DNA from: Siphlonurus alternatus
Lineage: Eukaryota; Arthropoda; Insecta; Ephemeroptera; Siphlonuridae
Direction: 5' to 3'
Assembly: GCA_949825025.1 (NCBI GenBank)
Contig: OX463780.1
Location: 49,497,280 to 49,561,279 of the forward strand
Length of the DNA: 64,000 nt
The notes under the pieces were generated by a model. That model saw nothing but the letters and a program-made list of their open reading frames with translations, searched no databases and was not told the DNA's origin. The translations under genes were made by a program, and so were the position numbers. Within the stretch, counting starts at the first letter, position 1; the number at the start of each line of letters is the position of its first letter. Shown one piece after another: positions 1-16,960 of the stretch.

Positions 1-994
1 ATCGACACCTGACCACAACCGTCAACAGGACCTCCAGCGACGTAACGAGATGGCATACATTCAGACCTCCTTTCATCAATAACAAATTTTTACAGAATGT
101 ACAGTTTTAGTTACAGTACTGTAAAAATTGTTGTCCACTTTATAACCTACTTTTACAGTAAATTTTCAATCAGTACAGAATCTAAATATGTTATTTAATT
201 TGAAGACAAATTATAATCTTGATATACTGTATTTTAAGTTTTGCTTTGATAAAAAAATATACTAAATTGAGTAAATTGAAAACTTCAAGTACATTATGAA
301 ATACAGCACTCATTATGGTTAATCCTTGAAAAAAATATTATTTTTATAATTTGGATCATGCCATAAGTGATGCTTAAATTTCTTTAAAAAATCATAATCT
401 TCTTGTTTCCCCATTTTTGTAGACTTCAAATTTATTCACTTGCATGTGTAAGACAAATCATCTACGTATTTTGTTATGTTTTTAATTTAATTTTTATTAT
501 TTTTAGTTTGAGATCTTATTAAGTATCTACTTATCTACAGATCATGTATTGCATTGCTAAATTGTGCAAGAATGTATTATATTTTTAATTTAACTGCACA
601 ATTATGCTACAATAACTGGAACCTGTATAATGAAATAAAAAAATTATATTTATTCAAAATTAAATAATGGTTTTTGTACTTCATATAATTAGCTGCTCAA
701 AGTATTAAATGTATTTACTCAGTTTTTTAATTAAATGGGGAGGTAGAAAAAATAAATACTTATTTATTAGAGAATTATTTCTTAATTTTTATTTTTATTC
801 TGGCAAGAATAAAACAACAAGCACCTGATAATTAAAAGGTATCAAAAGCCAAAAAAACATTGTTAGGTTAGGAATCATTAAAAAAAAATATCTAGTGTGG
901 AAAAGTTCGCTATTTATAGATAACACCTAGTGGTAATAAAAAAAATATGATGCAGTCTTAGTTGTTGGCTGGCCTCGGAAATGTTGTTCGTTGT
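1..994. other. AT-rich 3' flank of ACAA2, no gene seen
   Basis: This stretch lies downstream of the ACAA2 stop codon on the minus strand. It is strongly AT-rich and has no exon-like or protein-similar open frame. A TTTATT at 794-799, which reads AATAAA on the minus strand, lies about 195 nt past the ACAA2 stop and is a candidate poly(A) signal. That assignment is only a guess, because the hexamer is common in DNA this AT-rich. Confidence 0.6.
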
Positions 995-5635
<4,641 letters not shown>

Positions 5636-6202
5636 CTTGAATTAAATTATGCAAGACGTTAATGTTAAAGTAGGTTGCGATGCGACCAGGAATTTTATTA
5701 AAGAACTTTGCCCTTTAATACTTAGTACAATCAGCAACACAACAGCAGCAGCACTACTCAGCAAAAAAAGATAAAAATACGATTTTAACCACGTCATCCG
5801 CAGTAAATTAAATTTTTTATCAGCTCAGCTGATTGACCTCAGGATTGACCTTGTGTTTACCGGCGGATTCATCCGATTGCATCCGATTACCCCCGATTCT
5901 TCGGAGAATTCGGGAAACGATTCTCATCTCATCAAGTCAGTCGCAAAAAATCGTATATTTTATTGTTTCTGCGCGTATAATGTTCTTATAACCTGAGGAT
6001 AAGCTATGACGTCATAAACTAGGCATATTTAAACCAATTAAAGAGCACTATTTATTCAAATGCTGTGCAATAATGCAATAGTGCTGTAACCCTTTACGAC
6101 AATGACAATACCGAGTCTGAGGTACGCCCCCTTATTGTTACGATTGTTATTTTGCATGTTTTTAAGTTTTTTCTGTGAAAACTTGAAATAATTGTCCTAA
6201 AT
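5636..6202. promoter_or_regulatory. Bidirectional promoter interval between ACAA2 and the glucosyltransferase
   Basis: The ACAA2 start codon (minus) and the glucosyltransferase start codon (plus) are only 567 bp apart and point away from each other, so both promoters and 5' UTRs must fit here unless untranslated first exons lie elsewhere. It is less AT-rich than the introns near 5860-5930 and contains no repeat that I recognise. A perfect TGACGTCA palindrome is present at 6007-6014. No convincing TATA box was assigned. Confidence 0.6.
6007..6014. promoter_or_regulatory. Perfect CRE palindrome (TGACGTCA)
   Basis: TGACGTCA is the consensus site for CREB/ATF bZIP factors. It sits about 190 bp upstream of the glucosyltransferase start codon and about 370 bp from the ACAA2 start, in the shared divergent interval. 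Function is inferred from position and consensus only. Confidence 0.35.
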
Positions 6203-9200
6203 ATGAAGACAATATTAATAATATACATATTTCTTAATGTTCTGTGTTTGAGTTGTGCAAAAAGTCGTAAAGTTGACCCAAAAAAATGTAAAATTTGGGG
6301 TCCTGGTTTGCATGCCGATAAAATTGTCCTGCCGGCAAGATACTTTTACATTCAAGCGTATGACACGACTGGGCAAAAGTAAGTCAACATTTCTTGAAGC
6401 GTTTTTAATACTGTCAGTGGAATATGCCATGCATACTTGTCGAAGAGCGTATTGGTACATAGTATGTATGCACGGTAATGCACAATGTATGATATATACA
6501 GTATACTAGCTGATGTACTGTATACTCCATATAATATATATAATATGTACCGGTGATGTACATATAATATAATATGCATATATACTATTTATGATGTAAA
6601 GGAATTTCTCAGCATAAAAAAAACTTAATTATAAATTGTATTGTATATTGTCTTTAACTGTATTATATATTTTTTTTGTTTTATGTAATTGTGTTATTGT
6701 GTATAGAGGCTTCAAGTGATGCGCTTTCGCTGCGCAACTGTTTGTCGCTAAGGTCCATCTTGCACTTGAAAATGAAGCAAAGTGTTTTTTTAACTTTTCT
6801 CGGTTATAAATCAAGTAAAAAATCTAAATCTTGAATTATGTGCTGTATTTTTCAGTTTGGACCAAAGTTCCGTAAAGGAATTTTCCCTGAAAAATCTTAT
6901 TCTTAGTGAAAAAACGAATTCACGTTTTTTTTTACATAGGTTTGGTATAGCGGGTGGGATCACCGAAAAATCAGCTGACTTGAAGCCTCTATTTGTTTGA
7001 CTTGTTCTAAACATACTGTACATGTATGTCACAGAACTTAATAAAAAATCTGAAATCTGAAATATGCATACTATACAGGAGTGCACAGCCCAGTTTTGGA
7101 TTTTAGCCCTGTTTTGGTTCCGACCTGCTTAATTTTAGGCTCCTTATAATATATAGGCAAAAAAAGTAGAATTTTTTTTTTTTTTTTTTTATTTATTTAT
7201 TCACATTAAATACCAGTTGGTACATTGTGACTACATTATACAGTTATTTAATATCTGAAAACACAAAAAGAAATTAGTAAAACAATACATACATACAATT
7301 TATAATATACAAATAATTCCAATATATATAAAACAAAGATTATCAGAAATAAGAATTGACACGTTCATTATTAATATTTTTCTTGTGAATAGAATAACAA
7401 TTAAATTGTAACTGATTAACCAAATAACCCTCCCTTCCATGAAAATAACAACTGCAATACCTTATTGGTAATCTTTTACTGGTTAAAAAAAAAAAAAAAA
7501 TAAAAAAAAAAGAATAAAAACAGGGTTTTTAACAAATAATTCGTTTTTATTTTTTCTTAATTAACTATAGTATTTAAAAAAAATACCATGGTATTGCAGT
7601 TGTTATTTTTATAAAAAGGCTGATTTGGTTAATGGGTTACAATTTTATTTTTTTACTTTTTTTTGGCTATAAGGAGTCCAAAAAAAAGCAGGCCTGGACC
7701 AAAACCGGGACATTTTTTTTCTCATGTCCCTCCACACAATTTTTTTTTTTTTTTACTCAAAGAGATGCTCTGATATGGAACTGAAATTATGATAAACTCA
7801 ATTGCCGCTACATTCCATTGAACATGATAATAATTTTTTCAGATTTTAAGAACCCTAAATATGGCAGATAAAAATTGTTAAAACTGAAAAATGTCTTAAG
7901 GGGGTCCGTTACCGGGCTGCGTGGTGTACAGGTATTATATTACCGGTATCTTTAGTGGCGGTCATCAGAGCGGTCTAGCGCAGGACCCTCTACAGTACTG
8001 TATGCATAGTGGTCTGGTCTGCATGGGTCCGGGCAAAGTAATTTCTCGAATTTTCAATGGTGATGATTTTTGTTTGTTATTTTTACTAAGGAAAAAAGAA
8101 GAAGGGAAAAAATAAACAAAACGGCTAGCTTATAAAACGACTTCATTGTCAGTTTTATAATGGGTTAATCTGAAGCACTAAAATAAAAAAGCATACATCA
8201 AGTGAGCTGAGATGATTGAACCACGGGCTGCACTGTGATTTTCACGAGGCCGGGCGCAGCAGCCACCCAAATGGGACTCGAAGATAGGTCCTCTAATTTG
8301 TATCGTTTCAATGTAAACCAAAGCTGAAACTTTTCTAAATCTTCTGCCAATTCCCTGCTTGCTTAAAATATATATTATATAGTACATAATTATGTACTGT
8401 ATGTTATCACTTCCTTAGTTTTTGGAAAGACGTCGCTTGAAAGACTGTATGTCACAGACAAATAAGATAAAAACGTGCCCATGAAAAGAAAGAAAGCGTG
8501 CAAAAATTCACCATTGCCTCTGTTGAACAGGCTCGGAGAGGGTGACTAAGGCAAATATTCTGCGCGTCTTCTATAAAAAATTATTTTATGTTTTACTCTT
8601 GTATCAATAGAATGCTCTGCAAAATTACAATAATGTATATTTTCATTATGCATGAGAATATTAAAACTAATTTTTTTTTCTGCAGGATTGAGAAGTCCCC
8701 GGACGATGTATTTAAAGTTGCAATCACCGGCACGTCCAAGGCGGGGGACTGCCGAGTTTGGACGGAGATGCTGGACAGACAGGACGGAAGTTTCATCGTC
8801 AGATTCAAAGTTTATAATTCGTGCAACAATCTTAAAATCGAAGTGAATTATAAAAATGCATTTGTTGCTGATTCACCATATGAGATAGATGGTAACTTAT
8901 TGTAAAATTTTAATTAAGATTTAACTAACAGCAATTTTTAATTAAATGTAAAGAAATTAACCAAGGATTAACTTTCTTTAAATAAATAGTTGCAACTGTT
9001 TTAAGTTGCAATCATTTATTTTAAAGACTATAATTACAACAAAAACTTATGAAGTTTAATAAAAATGCAGATAATATATAATATCTGCATATGCAGATAT
9101 GCAGATATATATAATAATAATATAATAATAATAATAATTATGTTATTTTGTTATTTTTCATCATAATTTTACAAACAGTCTTGTATATTGATTTAAATTT

Positions 9201-12200
9201 GATAGTTTGTTAGAGAAATTAGTCCCTGAAATACCATATTAGAAATTAAATAAATAATTTTAAATTTGAACACAGTTACAGTATGTAAAGTTATTGACAT
9301 AATATAACTTTGATGGACGATAAAATAAAAAATACCATTTTTAACATTTGTTTTCCCTGACGTAGGAACTGTGCATGCCGAGACTTGTTATTGCCCGGCA
9401 CCAGCTCTCTCTAATTGGCTGACCGAGTACGGCTGTGAGGAATCTCACCCACAGATCCTGGCAGATCTTGAGCCGTTCCCAAGTGTCAATTTCTCCGAGT
9501 TTCGATCTGCTACCACCGAGAGATTCAACAGGCCTGGCAGCATGAGCATATGCAACTACGTAATCAAGGACAACCAGGTACCTATCATTAAAAAGTATGA
9601 TTGACATTTCCCAAACTGTTAAGGTAGAGATCTACGTAATCAAGGACAACCAGGTACCTATCATTAAAATGTATGATTGACATTTCCCAAACTGTTAAGG
9701 TAGAGATCTACGTAATCAAGGACAACCAGGTACCTATCATTAAAAAGTATGATTGACATTTCCCAAACTGTTAAGGTAGAGATAACACTGATCAGCTGTT
9801 CAACGTAGTCCTCTTTGATTAACATGTAAACCTTAGCAAATTCACAAAAAATTTGAAAATTTTTTGAGAGGCAGATATTAGTGCCTAAAAGCCATAGAAA
9901 AAATTCAAGACAATTATTCGAGTCAATTTTTTTTTAATTATTATTATTTTTTTTTTTTAATTTTCAGCATAGGACTTTCCCATGGAGAGCCAAACTAAAA
10001 ACTTAAATAAATAAATAAAAAAAAAATTAATAATAATAATAAAATTTAATTTAGGCACTAAAATCGTTCTCTAAAATTTTTTTAAGAATTTTTGTGAATT
10101 TGCTAAGGTTTACATGCTTATCAAATGGGACAACAAAATCAGCTAATTCATGTTACCTTACCCTTAAATCAGTGCAGTATATTGTTGTAATAATGGACAA
10201 TTTGCATCAACTTTTTTTAGTAGCTCAATCGAAAGAGGAGGTCGAAAAATACACCTGTGAATTTTATGCGATTTTTATTCGTACTGCATCATGGCTAAAA
10301 GAGAGGTCACGTGACCTGGAGCCGGCGCCCGTGTCGCCCGTGACGTCATGAACTGTCTGGTCAAGCAAACGATTGTCTATATAACGCTTGTAAACAATAA
10401 ATTAATTGTTGCTTGTTTCCATAGCAACGTGGTTGTTTGCAAGCGTTATAAAGTCGATCGTTTGTTTGACGGAACAGTTAAGTGACGTCACGGGCGACAC
10501 GGGCGCCGGCTCCAGGTCACGTGACCTCTCTTTTAGCCATGATGCAGTACGAATAAAAATCGCATAAAATTCACAGTTGTATTTTTCGACCTCCTCTTTC
10601 GATTGAGCTACTAAAAAAAGTTGATGCAAATTGTCCATTAGCCTGCCACGATCATGTGTAACAGTGAGCTATGTTATATCAGGACAATGGACAACATACA
10701 TGAAAAAATTTTATTGCAGAAATGAATAGAGGGTACCAAATTATACTACTCTGATTTTTTCAGATTTTTTTGAGACCCAGAACTATTTTTAAATAATTAT
10801 TGAAAGTGCGGCCACGCCCCCTGGAGGCGTCAATAGGCGTCCAGTCTCTATCCTTTTTATTAAGGCATCAGGGGTGCCAACTGAAATCACAGGACTTTCA
10901 ATAATTGTTTAAAAATAGTTCCGGGTCTCAAAAAAATCTGAAAAAATTCAGAGTAGCATAATTTGGTACCCTCTATTCATTTCTGCAATAAAATTTTTTC
11001 ATGTATGTTGTCCATTGCAAAGTGCTGCTTATATATCTCTGGTGTGATAGCAGGCAACTCATTATGTTGTGGCGGGCAGATATCTCATTATTCCTGATGA
11101 CGGACGGTAAATTTTTTCAATTGCAATTGACAATAGTAAAGCACATTAATACAGCTATAATTGGGGTCTATTGCTAATGCTCTGTTTGGACTATTTCTTT
11201 CATTTGCAAAGAGGCCACATATTTATGTTACATAACGAGTTGATGCTGGTATTTCTCAGTTGCTATTGTTTTGACAGCAGTTGTGAAATAAGAAGTTACA
11301 CTTACAGTTTGCTTTCTTGAAAATTTTACATGAAGTTGAGACAAATGCAAATGACAAAAAAGAAGAAAGGCATGTTTGAACTTGCACGATTTGCTTTTAT
11401 TGCAGAAATATATAGAGGGCACCAAATTATGCTACTCTAATTTTTTGAAGACATTTTTACAGCCCGGGATGTATTGTTAAAAAGTTACAGTATTCAAAGT
11501 TCAGGTTCACATGCTTCTCTTTTTAGTCCCTATCCTTTTATTAAAAAGTGATGCCTCTCTATGTACCTTCAATAATTTAAAAGAAAAAAAAATCCCTGGC
11601 TGTAAAAAAACTTTAAAAAATACCAAAAATCAGAATATCATAATTTGGTACCCTCTATTCAACAATAAAAAAAAATCTTATAATTTTAATGAACCCATTA
11701 CGTGAATTTTTCAACTGAACAAATTGTATTGCAGTTGTCTTCATTGTTAACATTAAAGGATTGTAATATGGAGCAATCAAGATTTTACATTTGTATCTCC
11801 CATTATTTATTTTAATGACATTTTTTTTCTAAATTTGAAAAAAGAAAGTACTAACTTGATTTTCAGGTGTACAGAAGATGTTACGGAGAGCACGTTGGCT
11901 TCAAAATGTTCTGGGACAACATCTTGCTGTCACTCGCTCGTAAAGTGCGCCTGCCTGACATTGAACTGCTAGTAAATCTCGGAGACTGGCCGCTGGTGCA
12001 CAAAGACAAGGAGCTGCGGCCACCGATGCTGTCTTGGTGTGGATCTGAGGAAACAGCTGATATCGTTGTACCAACTTACGATGTGACGGAGGCATCGCTT
12101 GAGTGCATGGGGAGGTAATTTCTTGTTGATTTCAAGCATGGGTATAAGAAAAAAAGAAAATTTATTTCAAGCTGGTTTTATGATGAGATTTCAATATTTT

Positions 12201-14590
12201 GTTAAGGAGAGTTGAATGAGTTCTACAGTTTATGGAATTAAGAGTATTTAAATTATCCGTGGAGAAGAATGTGTTAAGGTTCATGTTCAAGTACAAATTG
12301 AGGACCTGGCATTTAAATAGATGTTTAAATCATTGCAGATAAAAATCATTATCTTATATTTTTCACCAATTACCTCCCAGCTGAATTTGTTACCTGCTTG
12401 ATTGTCAGCCCAATTATAGAATGTAATGCTAGCTTTATTCAGTTAATTGAAAACAGATAATATCAGCTTTATTATAATTAAAAAAAATAAAACAGTTGCA
12501 ATATATTTGAAACACTGATACGGTAACAAAACAACTTGACTTGTTCATTAAGCCTGTGTTACACAATAAAGAATTTCCTTTACAAGAAAATTTCATCTCC
12601 ATACAAACAAATGGAGTTAAAATTTTCTTGTAATAAAAAATTGTATGCAATAATTAGAAAAATTGTATCATATAATACTGGCTTTAAACAAGTAAACTAA
12701 AAATTTTTGGGCTGCTCTCACTGTTCACTTTCATTTCAGCGGTGATACTTTTTCCATAAACAAACCCTCATTGTTGCAGAGTGACCCTCGACATGCTGTC
12801 AGTGCAAGGGCGTACTCCACTCTCGTGGTCTCAGAGAGCTCCCAAGGCCTTCTGGCGAGGAAGGGACTCTCGTCGGGAAAGACTGAATTTGATCGACATC
12901 GCTCGCAAGAACCCTCACCTTTTTAACGCTTCACTCACTAACTTCTTCTTCTTTAGAGACGAGGAAGAAATTTACGGACCCAAAGAAAAACATGTTTCAT
13001 TTTTTGAATTTTTCAATGTAAGTGGCTTTCACAGTTAATTACCGGAAATTTCACTTTAAATGAATTATCAACAGCAATAAGTTTTATCTCATACAGCAAC
13101 TTTCATTTATTGAGTTAACTTACATTAAAGCCACTTTTCTTATGCAGCTCATCTTTATGTACTGTCATTAATTGTAAAAAAGCTTGCAATGTTCAACACT
13201 ACTAACAAATTTTTTTAAATTGAAAGTAATATATTTATTGTTATTATCTTTTCATAAACAAGCTGCATGAATGTTTTGTATCACAAATAGGGATGAAGGA
13301 CCTCAAGTTGTGTAGTGTCCGTTTTTCCAGATTGTTCTTTACACCCTCAAAATTGAGTCATACCTTTCCCTATACTGTATCATGTTTAATACTTTTACTT
13401 GACATATGATGTCGCAGCATTTTGTAGCAAAATTTCAGGTAGTTCGAGGGTTAATAATTGACGATACAAACCTTGAGGTCCTCTCTATTGAAATATACAG
13501 TAAAGAATTCCAAACTCAATTCTGTGTTTCAGTACAAGTACCAGATAAACATGGACGGCACGGTGGCAGCCTACAGATTTCCGTATCTTCTGGCTGGAGG
13601 GTCACTAGTCTTGAAGCAAGAGTCTGAGTATTACGAGCACTTCTACAAGCAGCTGAAGCCGTGGGAGCACTACGTCCCCTTCACCAGGGACCTCTCTGAT
13701 CTCGTGTCACAGTTAGAGTGGGCCAAGAACAACGATCAAGAGGCACAGAAGATTGCGAGACGAGGCCAGATCTTTGCCAGAGAAAACTTAGCTCCACAAA
13801 ATATAATCTGTTACCATGCAACTTTAATTAAGGTAAGTAATGTTTCAATTTTTTCATAAGCATTCATTGTTTAGACCTGAACCATTACAGGTGAAACTTC
13901 TCTCTTATATAGATTTCCAACAGTTGAGAGTTAAATTTTCTGTAACTAAATGTTTATAAGAATTTCATAAAAAAAAGACTTGAATTGCAACCTTATCCGA
14001 TGGTATAAGACAGAAGCCAAGAACTGCAGGATCATATTCCCATTTCCCATAGATTTTTTTCTTTTCTTCTCTTCTCTTTACTTTAATCTACTTTACTTTT
14101 TTTTTTTTTTTTTCTTTTGCAGTGCAACTTTATTTAATTCTGAGTTGTTTTTTTTTGCTGCAAGGTCAATAAATTGTAAGGAGTTTGGCTTTTTTAGTTG
14201 GGAAAATCTTTTCAAAATAATATTTTAAAAGTATTTTAACTATTAAATTTACATTTAATTTCATAATTTACTAATAATTTTAATTAACTTTAAATTTTTT
14301 ATTTGAAATGTAAAAAATATTTCCAAATCAGTAACAAGTGTACTTGAAAAATTTCACTTTGCAGTTTTTTCATCACCATTCCCCGTAAGAATAACACGTG
14401 GGCTACAAGTGGTAAATGTTTTAAGATAAGGCATGTACCCTTTTTTTTAACTTGTTTGCAGGAATGGCACCGTCGTCTCGTGAGTCCGGTGGAAGTTGGC
14501 AGGCAAATGGAGCTTGTTCCTCAGCCGGAGGTGGATGGCAGGTTCGGCAGCTGTGATTGTCACTCTGCTGAAGTCAAAGATGAATTGTGA
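6203..14590 (+). CDS. POGLUT2: KDEL-containing protein O-glucosyltransferase (POGLUT2/3, KDELC family)
   Basis: This is an ER-lumen glycosyltransferase. Vertebrate POGLUT2/3 add glucose to a serine of EGF repeats in Notch and fibrillins. Exons: 6203-6378, 8686-8891, 9366-9577, 11867-12114, 12780-13017, 13533-13832, 14462-14590, 1509 nt in all (502 aa, the usual family length). All junctions are consensus and in phase. Residues 1-19 form a hydrophobic signal peptide. Next comes the filamin-like domain ([32 protein letters not shown], about 30-135). The CAP10 glucosyltransferase domain (about 195-475) has [49 protein letters not shown] and YYEHFY. The protein ends SAEVKDEL, an ER retrieval signal. 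The first exon was identified from its signal peptide and filamin-domain start, and it joins exon 2 in phase. Whether the ortholog is POGLUT2, POGLUT3 or their single ancestor cannot be decided here. Intron 3 starts with a triplicated donor region (9556-9783). Confidence 0.95.
6704..6991. mobile_element. MITE, TAGAGGCTTCAAG family, copy 1
   Basis: The element lies in intron 1 of the glucosyltransferase gene. It begins TAGAGGCTTCAAGT and ends ACTTGAAGCCTCTA, giving terminal inverted repeats with a TA at each end. Two further members lie at 20283-20535 and 28837-29085, and two of the three share CAGCTGA just inside the right end. It has no coding capacity. TA-flanked ends would suit a Tc1/mariner-type origin, which is inference. 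Confidence 0.7.
7100..7725. repeat. Degenerate inverted-repeat element in intron 1
   Basis: A left arm near 7100-7160 (CCCTGTTTTGGTTCC.. then GGCTCCTTATAAT) is roughly complementary to a right arm near 7664-7725 (GGCTATAAGGAGTCC.. then GGACCAAAACCGGGA). A second inner pair is near 7417-7480 and 7583-7655. The loop is AT-rich with long T and A runs. It looks like an old foldback transposon, perhaps with a retroelement tail inserted at the poly-T near 7170-7190. Confidence 0.45.
9556..9783 (+). repeat. Triplicated 76-bp unit spanning the exon 3 donor splice site
   Basis: Three head-to-tail copies start at 9556, 9632 and 9708, exactly 76 bp apart and nearly identical. Each has the last 22 nt of glucosyltransferase exon 3, the donor CAG|GTACCT (true donor after 9577, copies after 9653 and 9729), about 42 bp of intron, and the first 12-13 bases of the hairpin element that follows (TTAAGGTAGAGAT). 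Because the element end is in every copy, the element inserted before the tandem duplication. Confidence 0.92.
9771..10167. mobile_element. Palindromic TTAA-ended MITE, family A, copy 1
   Basis: The element begins TTAAGGTAGAGATAAC and ends GTTACCTTACCCTTAA, with arms containing TTAACATGTAAACCTTAGC and its complement. TTAA at both ends would fit a piggyBac-type target duplication. Related copies are at 36108-36597, 60820-61201, 61203-61595 and 63029-63423. No coding capacity was seen. Confidence 0.75.
10193..10638. mobile_element. 446-bp hairpin element with CRE and E-box in each arm
   Basis: A nearly perfect inverted repeat centred near 10415. Each arm carries a GTCACGTGAC palindrome (10306-10315 and 10516-10525) and a TGACGTCA site (10341-10348 and 10483-10490). 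Because of the symmetry both strands carry the same short open frame starting [20 protein letters not shown], with one substitution between arms. It abuts the family A element that ends at 10167. It is probably a non-autonomous DNA transposon. The open frame is not recognised and may be incidental. Confidence 0.75.
10684..11017. mobile_element. Hairpin MITE, GAATAGAGGGTACC family, copy 1
   Basis: Inverted repeat beginning CAATGGACAACATACATG and ending CATGTATGTTGTCCATTG. Its arms include TGAATAGAGGGTACC and ACTTTCAATAATT. A diverged copy is at 11395-11672 and another at 16652-16960. It has no coding capacity. Confidence 0.75.
11395..11672. mobile_element. Diverged hairpin MITE, same family, copy 2
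   Basis: The arms TTTATTGCAGAAATATATAG / AGAGGGCACCAAATTATG and the complementary CATAATTTGGTACCCTCTATTC match the element at 10684-11017. The interior is more diverged and partly rearranged. Confidence 0.6.
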
Positions 14591-14865
14591 GCTTGTGGTA
14601 TATATGAGGCCGATTCTTGCATGGTGCTAACTTTTATCAGTAAAGGCCAAATGAATTAAGCAGCTTACTAGTGATTCATTCTAATCATCATAGCATATTG
14701 TAAATGATTAGGTGGCAGCTTATATTATAGATCTGAGGTGAAAAGTATTATGTGATTTCGTTTGAAAACTTTTTTTTAGCAGCCTTACATCTCTACTTTA
14801 TGAAGGGTACCGAATTTTTCTTAATACCCAGCAATGATTAACTAGTTTTTAGAACTAAGTGCAAC

Positions 14866-15220
14866 TTAAGGGTAAGGTAACGCCACCAATGTTAAAAAAA
14901 ATCCCTGTCACAAAAATTCTGAACAAAATTTAAAATGTTCTCCTCTACACCCCCTATCAGTAGCTAAAATATCAGGTATACAAATACGATCTAGTTTTTG
15001 AGTTATGAATTTTTAAAGTTGACCAATTTAACATGGGAGTTTCATTTCTCCATGTTAAAGTAGTCAACTTTAAAAATTTATAACTAAAAAACTAGATCGT
15101 ATTTGTATACCTGATATTTTAGGTACTGATAGGGGGTATAGAGGAGAACATTTTAAATTTTTTTCAGAATTTTTGTGAGAGGGATTTTTTTTAACATTGG
15201 TGGCGTTACCTTACCCTTAA
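14866..15220. mobile_element. 355-bp near-perfect hairpin MITE, TTAA-ended, family C copy 1
   Basis: It begins TTAAGGGTAAGGTAACGCC and ends GGCGTTACCTTACCCTTAA. The arms are nearly perfect complements that meet at a short loop near 15043. Related copies are at 30320-30692 and about 60470-60829. TTAA ends fit a piggyBac-like origin, which is inference from the ends alone. Confidence 0.8.
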
Positions 15221-16439
15221 TTGCTTTTTTTTATTGCAAAATTGTTTGAATATAAAAAAAGAAACTCTTTCATTGTAATATTTATTTTGTTTAAAAAATT
15301 GCATCATACTTTAATATATTTATTTTATATTTTAAACATATAGATCTATGTTGATTAGTTTAGTGTTTATAATTTTATATTTACTATATTAATTTAACTT
15401 TTCATAAGCATTTTTTAATTTTAATAAATAACTTTAATACAAGAAGCTCAATGCTTATCTTTTAGAAAAATTTATGAATGTAACTTTTATACTGATATAA
15501 AGGTAAGCGATATTTTATAAATAAAAACACATTTCATAAATACTGTCTACATAAACATTTATTACAATATTTTTATGTAAATAAGTGTTAACATAAATAT
15601 AACAATCGGTATATTTGATATAATCTTGAGAATCCTCACAAAAAACAATAATAAGAGGGTAATGAATATAAAATTTGTGTCCTCTCTTGTTTTTGTTATG
15701 TAGTAGAATAATTCTTCATTAAAAAACAATCAGACATACTTTATAGATTTACATGAAGCTAAACTGGTTCTTAAACAATGTTTGCTACTCACAGTGGTTC
15801 TGACAAACCATTGTTTATAATGTTTGCCCTTTTTCATTGTTAACCATGGGATGATTTACCTACCAGAGCAGAGAACGTAATGGCGTTGCTGGCGCTGTCA
15901 TTTTCCCTTCACCGGACAAAAACTTTGTTTAGAAACAACGAGCATATTGTTCTTAACTAAGATTATTCTGATTTACAAGAGCTATATTTACTATTAAGTA
16001 CAATATACATGACAATGCTACAAACACGTTTAGAAGAACAGCTTCTAGTAAGCAAAAGAAAGATTAGTAGATTTTCCTGAGAGCTTTTTTTTTTAAATAG
16101 CTTGTTCATTGATTAAATAAACTTCATTTGAATAAGCTCACAGTTTGTAAGCAACAACCACACAAGTTTTTTTAATTTTTTATCAAAATTTCTAAAAATT
16201 GTTACTTCACAAAAATAAAGAGAAAAGGAAGTTAAATGGTCCCCCAAAAAACAGAACCGATAAAATATTAATAACATACCAAAACAGGGATTCATTAAGC
16301 AGACCTCTTCAGTTGGTAGCAATTTGAGCAATACGCTTTTTTTCCTTCTAATTTAAAACAAGATTAAATATAGTTTTAAAAGAAAAACTAAAAGGAGCTT
16401 TAGTTATAAAACATAATGGCTTTTTTTATGGCATATATA

Positions 16440-16475
<36 letters not shown>

Positions 16476-16651
16476 CTATATCATAATAAATTCTGAGCTA
16501 GAAAGATCTTTAAATTGTTTAAAGTAGCACACAGCAACTTCACATACCCAAGTAGAAAAAATATTGAGCAAATAATAATAATAAAAAAAAATGCAATTCA
16601 GGAGTAGACGAAGGGGAGGAGAATTAAATACAAACCAACGATATAATAGAG

Positions 16652-16960
16652 TATTGACCTCAAATTTTTTTATTGCAGAAATGGATAGAGCGTGCAAAGT
16701 TATGCTACCCTGATTTTTTTCAGATTTTTTAGAGCCCGGGAACTATTTTTAAAAAATTATTGAAAGTTTCTTTTGTGACGTCACGAGACGCCGCTCCTTA
16801 ACAAAAAGATAGGACTTGCCGCCGCGTGACGTCACAAGAAGGACTTTCAATAATTTTTTAAAAATAGTTCCCGGGCTCAAAAAAATCTGAAAAAAATCAG
16901 TTGAGCATAATTTTGCACCCTCTATCTATTTCTGCAATAAAAAATTTTGAGGTCAATACT
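16652..16960. mobile_element. Hairpin MITE with a CRE in each arm, copy 3 of the 10684 family
   Basis: It begins GTATTGACCTCAAATTTT and ends AAATTTTGAGGTCAATAC. The arms share ATTGCAGAAATG and ACTTTCAATAATT with the element at 10684-11017. Unlike that copy its centre contains TGACGTCA twice (16776-16783 and 16827-16834). Confidence 0.75.

Noticed and set aside
8178..8387. Possible gene in intron 1 of the glucosyltransferase
   Set aside because: The frame has no recognisable domain or conserved splice context. A tRNA-like reading of the GC-richer part also failed because no cloverleaf could be formed.
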